Shown: piece by piece, positions 53,493-60,382 of the stretch | Layout: the number at the start of each line of letters is the position of its first letter | Numbering within the stretch: the stretch's first letter is position 1 | Assembly (NCBI RefSeq): GCF_020639365.1 | Contig: NZ_JAINUL010000001.1 | Location: 4,717,745-4,781,744 of the forward strand | DNA: 64,000 nt | Source of the DNA: Streptomyces flavotricini | Lineage (GTDB): Bacteria; Actinomycetota; Actinomycetes; Streptomycetales; Streptomycetaceae | Direction: 5' to 3' | Program-made: the position numbers and the translations under genes | The notes under the pieces: generated by a model | Told to the model about the DNA's origin: nothing | Database searches by the model: none | Seen by the model: the letters and a program-made list of their open reading frames with translations, nothing else

Positions 53493-53815
53493 GCGACCTC
53501 ACGCTCGCCCTGACCATCGCCGGCATGGCGGCCGTCACCTTCGGCCCCCGGCTGGTGCCCACCCTCTTCCTCGCGGCGGCCTCCCTGCCCCGCCCCGTCG
53601 TGGTCTGGCTGCGGCAGGTGCCGCCCGCGGTGATCGCCGCCCTGCTGGCCCCGTCCCTGTTCGCACCCGCCGGGACGCTGGACCTCGGTCCGGGCAACCA
53701 CGGCCTCTGGCTGGCGGCACCGACCCTGCTGCTGGCCTGGCGCACCCGGAACTTCTACCTGACCATCGCCTTCGGTATCGGGTCACTGGCCCTGCTCCGC
53801 CTGGTCACGGGCTGA
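53489..53815 (+). CDS. azlD: AzlD-family amino-acid exporter, small subunit
   Basis: This 108-residue protein with four hydrophobic segments begins MSDLTLALTIAGMAAVTFGP and has RLVPTLFLAAASLPRPVVVW, the standard AzlD N-terminal half. ATG 53489 overlaps the AzlC stop. It completes the two-subunit exporter and is the last gene of the plus-strand set; the accessory block ends 120 bp later at tRNA-fMet. Confidence 0.88.
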   Translation: MSDLTLALTIAGMAAVTFGPRLVPTLFLAAASLPRPVVVWLRQVPPAVIAALLAPSLFAPAGTLDLGPGNHGLWLAAPTLLLAWRTRNFYLTIAFGIGSLALLRLVTG

Positions 53816-53936
53816 TGCGAGCTGTCTTTCCGGCCCTCTGTACGGCTCTGACCTGCGAATATGTCGGTCCTGGAGGTGGCGGGAAGGTTAATTGGCGCAA
53901 CCCCTCTCCGCGATGACGTAGAGTTGTGTTTACCGA

Positions 53937-54010
53937 CGCGGGGTGGAGCAGCTCGGTAGCTCGCTGGGCTCATAACCCAGAGGTCGCAGGTTCAAATCCT
54001 GTCCCCGCTA
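53937..54010 (+). tRNA. Initiator tRNA-fMet (anticodon CAT)
   Basis: This is a 74-nt plus-strand cloverleaf beginning CGCGGGGTGGAGCAGCTCGG. The anticodon loop CTCATAA is closed by the GGG/CCC stem typical of initiators, and the first acceptor pair is unpaired (C1/T72), another initiator hallmark. It marks the right boundary of the accessory block. Confidence 0.95.
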
Positions 54011-54016
54011 CTCAGC

Positions 54017-54053
54017 ACGAAGGCCCGGTTCCCCTTGGGAACCGGGCCTTCGT
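54017..54053 (+). terminator. tRNA-fMet terminator
   Basis: This is a perfect 17-bp stem ACGAAGGCCCGGTTCCC with a 3-base loop, 6 bp after the tRNA. It is followed by a pyrimidine-only tract of about 45 bases (TTTCTTCTCCTCTTTCTCC and so on). Confidence 0.9.
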
Positions 54054-54221
54054 CGTTTCTTCTCCTCTTTCTCCTTCCCCTCCTCTTTCTCCTTCCTCCC
54101 GCGCCGCACCCTCACCCGATCGGCCCGGGCCGGGTCGCCGCGCGGCCGCGGCTGCCGCCAGCCTTGAGGGGCGATGCGGCGGCGGCCCGCACCCGCGCGA
54201 AGCACCGGGCAGGAGAGCAGC

Positions 54222-55451
54222 GTGTTGGGGCAGGGGCGGCAGCAAGGTGGTGACGAGGACCCGGGCGGCACCGGCAACGGCACCCGCAACGGCACCGGCA
54301 ACGGCACCGTCACCGGCAACGGCGACAGCACCGGCAACGGCGCCGCCCGCAAGGTGGTCCGCGCGCTTCCGGCCGTACTGATCGCCGTCGGACTGGCCTT
54401 CGACCTGCTCACCCCGCCGGGCTACACCGGATCCCCCTTCTTCTCCGCGGCCCCGCTGATCGCCGCCCCGCTCTCCTCCCTCCTGGTCACGTTCCTCACC
54501 GGCGTACTGGCCTCGCTCGCAGTGGTCCTGCTGCATCTCCTCAACGGCACCACCTGGAAGGTCGAGGGGCTGACCGAGCTGGTCACCGTCATCACCGTCG
54601 CCGGGCTCGCGGTCCTGATCAACCGGGTCGTCCGGCGCAGCGGCGAGCGGCTCGCCTCGGCGCGCGGGATCGCGGAGGCCGCCCAGCGCGCCGTCCTGCC
54701 GGAGCCCGCCGAGCGCATCGCCGGCCTGCACGTCCGGGCCCGCTACGAGGCCGCGCAGGCCGACGCCTTCATCGGCGGGGACCTGTACGCCGTCCAGGAC
54801 ACCCCGTACGGAGTGCGGCTGGCCGTGGGAGACGTACGGGGCAAGGGGCTGGGGGCGGTCGAGGCCGTGGCGGTGGTCCTCGGGGCCTTCCGGGAGGCGG
54901 CCGAGACGGAGCCGACGCTGGAGGGCCTGGCCCAGCGGCTGGAGCGGGCGCTCACCCGCGAGGGCACCCGGCGCGACACCCTGGACTCGGTGGAGGGGTT
55001 CACGACCTGCGTGCTCGGCGAGATCCCCGCGGGTGCGCAGATGCTGCGCCTGGTCAACCGGGGCCATCCCGAGCCGCTGCTGCTGCACGCCGACGGGCGC
55101 CTGGTCGTCCTCGCCCCGGCGGAGCCGGCGCTCCCGCTGGGCATGGGGGAACTGGCCGCGGGCCGGCCGGACCGGGCCGAGGAGTGGCCCTTCCCCGTCG
55201 GGGCCACCCTGCTCCTGTACACGGACGGGCTGACCGAGGCCCGCGACGCGGCGGGGGTCTTCTACGACCCGGCGGAGCGGCTGGCCGGCCGCGTCTTCCC
55301 CGGCCCCGGGGAGCTGCTCGGCGCGCTCAGCAGCGATGTGCGCCGGCACACGGGCGGCGGGGCGACGGACGACATGGCGCTGCTCGCGGTGGGTCGGCCG
55401 GGAGAAGGTGAGCCGGAGCGGCGGCGTACCGTCCCCGTGGTCGCTCCGTGA
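54222..55451 (+). CDS. Membrane-linked PP2C-type (SpoIIE) serine phosphatase
   Basis: This is a 409-residue protein. A disordered N-terminus with TGNG/NGTGNG repeats precedes two or three membrane helices (VVRALPAVLIAVGLAFDLL, LIAAPLSSLLVTFLTGVLAS). A SpoIIE/PP2C domain follows, with QRAVLPEPAERIAGLHVRAR, GGDLYAVQDTPYGVRLAVGD, VRGKGLGAV and LLYTDGLTEARD, and a metal Asp in TDDMALLAVG. GTG 54222 has AGGAGAG upstream; an in-frame ATG at 54174 lacks one. Such phosphatases typically act on anti-anti-sigma factors in Streptomyces stress and development. Confidence 0.88.
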   Translation: MLGQGRQQGGDEDPGGTGNGTRNGTGNGTVTGNGDSTGNGAARKVVRALPAVLIAVGLAFDLLTPPGYTGSPFFSAAPLIAAPLSSLLVTFLTGVLASLAVVLLHLLNGTTWKVEGLTELVTVITVAGLAVLINRVVRRSGERLASARGIAEAAQRAVLPEPAERIAGLHVRARYEAAQADAFIGGDLYAVQDTPYGVRLAVGDVRGKGLGAVEAVAVVLGAFREAAETEPTLEGLAQRLERALTREGTRRDTLDSVEGFTTCVLGEIPAGAQMLRLVNRGHPEPLLLHADGRLVVLAPAEPALPLGMGELAAGRPDRAEEWPFPVGATLLLYTDGLTEARDAAGVFYDPAERLAGRVFPGPGELLGALSSDVRRHTGGGATDDMALLAVGRPGEGEPERRRTVPVVAP

Positions 55452-55744
55452 CGGTGAGTAACTGAAATGATGTGTCCTGAAAGGTTTATGACGGGCCGTC
55501 AAGAGGTGGGTGTGGCTGGAGAGATGTGGATCTTGGTTGATTTTTGCCCGAGTTGATCCACTTAAGTGGCTTTAGTGATGGCCAAGGCCGCGCAGAGGGT
55601 GGCTGATTACCGCCAACGATCCATCGCAACAGCTTGGAATCACTCCCCTCCGTATATTACCGTTCGATAACGCAGCGCGGTCGTCCCAGCCGTCGCAAGA
55701 GACGGCGCCGTGCGCGTGCGCGTCCCCCTGAGGAGTGTGGCCCG
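55452..55744 (+). promoter_or_regulatory. Leader and promoter region of the M23 peptidase with nested palindromes
   Basis: This is a 293-bp non-coding region. It contains an inverted repeat GTGGATC-N22-GATCCAC (55526-55532 and 55555-55561), whose right arm overlaps a perfect 12-bp palindrome CCACTTAAGTGG (55558-55569). An AT-rich patch TATATTACC (55653-55661) may be a -10 region. A GC-rich leader ends in GAGGAG near the start codon. I looked for a ydaO/c-di-AMP riboswitch and could not support one. Confidence 0.4.
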
Positions 55745-56767
55745 GTGGCCTCCAACTCGCCTGCCCCCGAAGGCATAGAACTCCAGGAAGAGCCCACCGC
55801 GGGAGCCTGGGGTGAGTGGAACCCCACCGAGGACTCGGCCCGCCCGCCGCGCGGCAAGCACCGGGTCGCCAAGCAGCGCGGGGGACTTGCCCGCAGCTCC
55901 ACCGTGCTCGGTGTCGGCGTCATCGCCGCTGTCGGCGCGGGCGGTATCGCCACTGCGCAGGACCGGCCCCAAGTCGCCATCTCCATGCCCTCGTTGCCCG
56001 ACTTCGGCATGGGCGGCGGGGACGACGGGCAGCGGCACGCGGAGGCCGCGGGCCCCGCCGCGGGCGGCGGCGCCTCCGCCGGGTCGACCGGCATCATCGC
56101 GCAGCAGGCGGCCCAGCACGCCGACGCCGGCGCCACCCTGGTGGGCCGCATCCTCCAGCAGGCCGAGTCCCAGGAGACCGCCGCCGAGGCCCAGATCCGG
56201 GCGCAGGCCGAGCGGGAAGCGCAGGAGGCCGCGGCCGCGGAGGCCAAGGCCAAGCGGGAGACCGCCCAGAAGGAGGTGGAGGACGCCCGGCTGGCCGCCG
56301 AGAAGGCGGCGAAGGAAGCCCAGGAGGCCGCCGACGCCAAGGCCGAGCAGGAGCGGATCGCCAAGCTCTCCGGCAGCTACTCCCTCCCCACCTCCGCCTA
56401 CACCCTCACCTCGCACTACGGCGACGCCGGCTCCATGTGGTCCTCCGGCCACCACACCGGCCTCGACTTCGCCGCCCCGACCGGCACCCCCGCCAAGGCC
56501 GTCGCCGCCGGGAAGATCACCTCGGCCGGCTGGTCCGGCGCGTACGGCTACCGGATCGTGCTGGAGCTCGAGGACGGTACGGAGATCTGGTACTGCCACC
56601 TGTCCTCGATGTCGGTGACCTCCGGCTCGGTCGGCGCCGGCGACACCATCGGCCGCGTCGGCGCCACCGGCAACGTCACCGGACCCCATCTCCACCTGGA
56701 AGTACGCAAGGGCGGCTCGACGGTGGACCCCCTGGCGTGGCTGGAGTCCAAGGGGCTGAACGTTTAG
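55745..56767 (+). CDS. Secreted M23-family (LytM) peptidase
   Basis: This is a 340-residue cell-wall endopeptidase. A basic N-terminus and one hydrophobic segment (VLGVGVIAAVGAGGIATAQD) make the export signal. A long Ala/Glu/Lys-rich coiled coil follows (AEREAQEAAAAEAKAKRETA and onward). The C-terminal LytM domain has the zinc ligands in SGHHTGLDFAAPTGTP and the HxH of GPHLHLEVRKGG, all intact. GTG 55745 follows TGAGGAG. It probably cuts peptidoglycan cross-links in growth or spore germination. Its 3' end overlaps the convergent PrsW-like gene. Confidence 0.93.
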   Translation: MASNSPAPEGIELQEEPTAGAWGEWNPTEDSARPPRGKHRVAKQRGGLARSSTVLGVGVIAAVGAGGIATAQDRPQVAISMPSLPDFGMGGGDDGQRHAEAAGPAAGGGASAGSTGIIAQQAAQHADAGATLVGRILQQAESQETAAEAQIRAQAEREAQEAAAAEAKAKRETAQKEVEDARLAAEKAAKEAQEAADAKAEQERIAKLSGSYSLPTSAYTLTSHYGDAGSMWSSGHHTGLDFAAPTGTPAKAVAAGKITSAGWSGAYGYRIVLELEDGTEIWYCHLSSMSVTSGSVGAGDTIGRVGATGNVTGPHLHLEVRKGGSTVDPLAWLESKGLNV

Positions 56768-58028
56768 GCGCCGTCCGGCCGACGGACGTCCGGCCCGAGG
56801 ACGTCGGGCCGGCGGGCGCCCGCCGGGCGGCCGGTACGAAGACCCGCTCCAGGGGTTCCAGGGGCGCGAGCGGGACCGGCCGGGGCACGAGCAGCTCCTC
56901 CAGGACCGCGGCCCGGGCCAGCGCGGGCCCCGCCGTCGCCCTGCGCAGCCACAGCAGGCGCAGCAGCTCCCGCTCCCGGCAGGCGAAATCCGGCACTCCT
57001 GCCGGGCCCCCGTGCCGGGCCCGGTGCCGCAGCAGGGCGAGCGCGGCCGCGTCCGCCTCGTACAGGGCCACCGCCCGGCCCGCCGCCCGGCCGCCGGTGG
57101 ACCGGGCCAGCGACCGGGCCAGCGACCGGGCGGGCATCGACACCAGCGCCGGCACCTCCGCCGGGCGCAGCCAGCCGGCGGCTGCGTACACCGCCAGCTC
57201 CCCGGCGACGGCCCGCAGCCGGCGCCGCCTTATCCGCACGGCCAGCCACAGCAGCAGAACGAACACCGGGACCATCACGCAGCCGTAGACCTCGTAGAAC
57301 CCGTACTCCCCGAACCGCGACGAGCTGTTCCACAGCGCGTGCAGACCCATCGCGGCCAGCAGCCCGAGCAGCGGCAGCCCGATCCGGCGGACCCGGCCCG
57401 CGGCGAGCGCGGCCGCGCCGAAGCCGAGCCCGGTGAGCACCGTGAACAGGGGGTGCGCGAACGGCGAGACCACGATCCGCACGAAGAAGGTCGCGGCCGT
57501 CACCGAGTCCAGCGCGGCCGCGCCGCTCTCCACGTCCTCGCCGAAGGCGTTGCCCAGGTAGAGGACGTTCTCGGTGCACGCGAAGCCGGTGGCGGTGAAC
57601 CCGGCCACCACGAACCCGTCCGCGGGGCCGGTGAACTGGCGTCTTCGGAACGCGAACACCAGCAGCAGGGCGGCCGCCTTGGCGCTCTCCTCGACCACCG
57701 GGGCGACCGCCACCGAGCCGAGCCGGTCGGCGGCCGAGGCGTCGGCGGTGGCCGCCGTTATCCACTCGGTGGCGAAGTTGTTGGCCAGTATCGCGATCAG
57801 GGCGGCGGTGCAGGCGCCCCAGCCGAAGCAGAACAGCAACTGCGCCCAGGGGCGGGGCGCGGCCCGGCCGAGCCACCGGAAGGCCGCCATGAGCGGCGGC
57901 ACCGGCAGCACGGCCAGCCCGAGGCCGACGAAGAACCCCGCGGTGCCGGTCTGCTCCCGCACGAGTTCGAGGATCGCCAGCCCCGACACCGACAGCACGG
58001 CGACAACGCACGCACGGGCTCGGAACAC
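56676..58028 (-). CDS. PrsW-family intramembrane protease
   Basis: This 450-residue membrane protein with about nine helices has the PrsW active-site motifs: EE in VAPVVEESAKAAALLLVF, then FACTENVLYLGNAF and the His in FAHPLFTVLTGLGFGAA and MGLHALWNSSSRFG. PrsW proteases cleave anti-sigma factors such as RsiW within the membrane. The C-terminal 130 residues are a soluble, Arg/Ala-rich extension. The stop at 56676 places the last 92 bp inside the convergent M23 gene. The GTG start has a weak ribosome site. Confidence 0.87.
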   Translation of the reverse strand: MFRARACVVAVLSVSGLAILELVREQTGTAGFFVGLGLAVLPVPPLMAAFRWLGRAAPRPWAQLLFCFGWGACTAALIAILANNFATEWITAATADASAADRLGSVAVAPVVEESAKAAALLLVFAFRRRQFTGPADGFVVAGFTATGFACTENVLYLGNAFGEDVESGAAALDSVTAATFFVRIVVSPFAHPLFTVLTGLGFGAAALAAGRVRRIGLPLLGLLAAMGLHALWNSSSRFGEYGFYEVYGCVMVPVFVLLLWLAVRIRRRRLRAVAGELAVYAAAGWLRPAEVPALVSMPARSLARSLARSTGGRAAGRAVALYEADAAALALLRHRARHGGPAGVPDFACRERELLRLLWLRRATAGPALARAAVLEELLVPRPVPLAPLEPLERVFVPAARRAPAGPTSSGRTSVGRTAPKRSAPWTPATPGGPPSSRPCVLPGGDGVR

Positions 58029-58080
58029 ACGATGACTCTAGCGAGCCGCTCTGACACGCGGAGTGACGTACGTGGTTTCT

Positions 58081-58905
58081 CTACTCGTTCGGGGAAGCGT
58101 GGCCCCGGCGCGCGAAGAGCAGGTCGTGGACGACGTGCCCCTTGTCGAGGCCCTGTCCCTCGAAGCGGGTGAGTGGCCGGAAGTCGGGCCGCGGCGCGTA
58201 GCCGCCGTCCGCCTGGGTGTTCTCGAACTCCGGGTGCGCGGAGAGCACTTCGAGCATCTGCTCGGCGTACGGCTCCCAGTCGGTCGCGCAGTGCAGTACG
58301 GCCCCGGGGGCCAGGCGGGTCGCGGCCAGGTCGAGGAACTCGGGCTGGATCAGCCGGCGCTTGTGGTGGCGGGCCTTGGGCCACGGGTCCGGGAAGTACA
58401 CGCGCAGACCTGCGAGGGAGCCGGGCGCCAGCATCTCGCGGAGCAGGATGATGGCGTCGCCGTTGGCGACGCGGACGTTGGTCATCCCGCCGCGCTCGGC
58501 GAGCGCGAGCAGGTTCCCCTGGCCGGGGGTGTGCACGTCGGCGGCGAGGATCCCGGTCGCGGGGTCGGCGGCGGCCATCTGCGCGGTGGCCTCGCCCATC
58601 CCGAAGCCGATCTCGAGCACGACGGGGAGCCCGCCGAACATCTCGTCGAGATCGATGACGGAATGCCCGTCGATGTCGAGCCCCCAGGTCCCCCAGAGCC
58701 GCTTCAGGGCTTCGCCCTGTCCGGTGGTGACCCGGCTGCGCCGCGGCTGGAAGCTCCGGATCCGCCGCTCGTGGTGCGAACCGGCCGGATCGGGGGCGGG
58801 CCCGTCGGGAAACCGCGGCTCGGTCCGCCACTTCGGGGGCACGTAGGAATTCGCCTCCGGCACGGTCTCCGGGGCGCTGGGCTGGGGGGTGAGGGACTCA
58901 GACAC
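58081..58905 (-). CDS. trmB: tRNA (guanine-N7-)-methyltransferase
   Basis: This 274-residue enzyme makes m7G46 in tRNA with S-adenosylmethionine. The SAM pocket is VVLEIGFGMGEATAQMA, with ILAADVHTPGQGNLLALAER and VANGDAIILLREML. The catalytic motif is VYFPDPWPKARHHKRRLIQP, and the C-terminus has TRFEGQGLDKGHVVHDL. A 45-residue polar N-terminal extension, common in actinobacteria, precedes the domain. GTG 58905 was chosen. It lies about 50 bp upstream of the PrsW gene and may be co-transcribed with it. Confidence 0.95.
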   Translation of the reverse strand: MSESLTPQPSAPETVPEANSYVPPKWRTEPRFPDGPAPDPAGSHHERRIRSFQPRRSRVTTGQGEALKRLWGTWGLDIDGHSVIDLDEMFGGLPVVLEIGFGMGEATAQMAAADPATGILAADVHTPGQGNLLALAERGGMTNVRVANGDAIILLREMLAPGSLAGLRVYFPDPWPKARHHKRRLIQPEFLDLAATRLAPGAVLHCATDWEPYAEQMLEVLSAHPEFENTQADGGYAPRPDFRPLTRFEGQGLDKGHVVHDLLFARRGHASPNE

Positions 58906-58965
58906 AATGCCCAGATTCTACGACCCCGCCCCCACCCGCCCGCCGGGCCGGCGGCACGGAGCGCC

Positions 58966-59038
58966 GGCGCGGCCCGGTGGGCTACGCGGCGCGGCCCGGT
59001 GGGCTACGCGGCGCGGCCCGGTGGGCTACGCGGCGCGG
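58966..59038. repeat. 22-bp tandem repeats spanning the lhgO stop codon
   Basis: Three head-to-tail copies of a 22-bp unit (CGGCGCGGCCCGGTGGGCTA plus CG) and a partial fourth. Copies start at about 58966, 58988 and 59010. The unit contains a stop codon on the minus strand, so any number of copies leaves the lhgO product the same length. Confidence 0.85.
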
Positions 59039-60282
59039 AGCGAGGCCAGCGCCCGGCGGGCGATTTCACGCCCGATCGGCAGCGAGGCGGTGGCGGCCGG
59101 CGACGGCGCGTTCAGCACGTGCACCGCCCGCGGCCCCTCCTTGATCAGGAAGTCGTCCACGAGCGTCCCGTCCCGAAGGACGGCCTGCGCCCGGACCCCG
59201 GACCCGGCCGGCGCCAGATCCGCCGCCGAGACCGCCGGCAGCAGCCGCCGTACCGCCTCCGTGAACGCCCGCTTCGACAGTGAGCGGTGGATCTCGCCCG
59301 CCCCGTACCGCCAGTGCCGCCGGGCCATCCGCCAGGAACCGGGCCAGGCCAGCTCGTCCGCGACGTCCCGCGGCCGGACCACGCCCCACCCGTACCCCTC
59401 GCGCGCCAGTGCCGGCACGGCGTTCGGCCCGACGTGGACCCCGCCGCCGATGCCCCGCGTCAGGTGCACGCCGAGGAAGGGGAACGCCGGGTCCGGGACG
59501 GGGTAGACCAGCCCGCGGACCAGATCCGGCCGCGCCAAGTCGTAGTACTCCCCGCGGAACGGCACGATCCGCATGCCCGGGTCGTCCCCGGTCAGCCGCG
59601 CGACCCGGTCGCACTGCAGGCCCGCGCAGTTCACCAGCACCCGCGCCCGCACCACGAGCCCCGCCGTCGTGCGCACCGCGATCCCGCTCGGCCGCCGCGA
59701 GATCAGGTCCACCGCGCCGCCGTACACGATCTCCGCCCCGGAGGACTCCGCGAGCTGCCGCGCCACCTGCCCGTAGTCCACGATCCCGGTGGTGCCGACG
59801 TGGATCGCGGCCAGGCCCTGCACCTGCGGCTCGTACTCCGAGATCTGCGCCGGGCCCAGCTCGCGCACCGGGATGCCGTTCTCCCGGCCCCGCTGCACGA
59901 GCGCGTGCAGCCGCGGCAGCTCGTCGCGCCCGGTGGCGACGATCAGCTTCCCGGTGACCTCGTGGTCGATGCCGTGCTCGGCGCAGAACTTCACCATCTC
60001 GGCGGCGCCGCGCACCGCGAAGCGCGCCTTGAGCGATCCCGGCTTGTAGTAGATCCCGCTGTGGATCACCCCGCTGTTGCGGCCCGTCTGGTGCCGGGCG
60101 GGTCCGGATTCCTTCTCCAGTACCACCACCCGCGTCCCCGGAGCCAGCTGTGCCAGGGCGTGCGCCGTCGACAGGCCGACGATGCCGCCGCCGATCACCA
60201 GCACGTCGCAGTCGACCCTGCCCGCGCCGCCCGCGTTGCCCACGCCGCCCAAGCCGCCACCTCCCACCCCTGCATACTGCAC
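59026..60282 (-). CDS. lhgO: L-2-hydroxyglutarate oxidase
   Basis: This is an FAD-dependent oxidase of about 418 residues that removes L-2-hydroxyglutarate, a side product of central metabolism. The FAD motif is CDVLVIGGGIVGLSTAHALA, followed by ESGPARHQTGRNSGVIHSGI and YYKPGSLKARF, the family signature. FRGEYYDLARPDLVRGLVYP and HLTRGIGGGVHVGPNAV are further conserved blocks. The start is unsure: GTG 60282 (GGCGGGG before it), 60267 or 60243 are all possible because a Gly/Ala-rich leader precedes the domain. Tandem 22-bp repeats cover the stop codon. Confidence 0.88.
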   Translation of the reverse strand: MQYAGVGGGGLGGVGNAGGAGRVDCDVLVIGGGIVGLSTAHALAQLAPGTRVVVLEKESGPARHQTGRNSGVIHSGIYYKPGSLKARFAVRGAAEMVKFCAEHGIDHEVTGKLIVATGRDELPRLHALVQRGRENGIPVRELGPAQISEYEPQVQGLAAIHVGTTGIVDYGQVARQLAESSGAEIVYGGAVDLISRRPSGIAVRTTAGLVVRARVLVNCAGLQCDRVARLTGDDPGMRIVPFRGEYYDLARPDLVRGLVYPVPDPAFPFLGVHLTRGIGGGVHVGPNAVPALAREGYGWGVVRPRDVADELAWPGSWRMARRHWRYGAGEIHRSLSKRAFTEAVRRLLPAVSAADLAPAGSGVRAQAVLRDGTLVDDFLIKEGPRAVHVLNAPSPAATASLPIGREIARRALASLRAA

Positions 60283-60382
60283 CCCGCCACTGACAATGCG
60301 GCCACGCGGGTCCGCGCCCGCGTGGCCCGCCGGCTCTCCGCCCGCGCCACCGGCGGCTCTACAGCCCGCACCACCGGCGGCT

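Noticed and set aside
54054..54105. Polypyrimidine tract after tRNA-fMet as a structural element
   Set aside because: A one-sided C/T run following a terminator; no mirror repeat or conservation can be shown from one sequence.
55452..55744. ydaO/c-di-AMP riboswitch before the M23 peptidase gene
   Set aside because: Wall hydrolases in streptomycetes can have one, but I could not match the conserved core of the motif here; a covariance-model search would decide.
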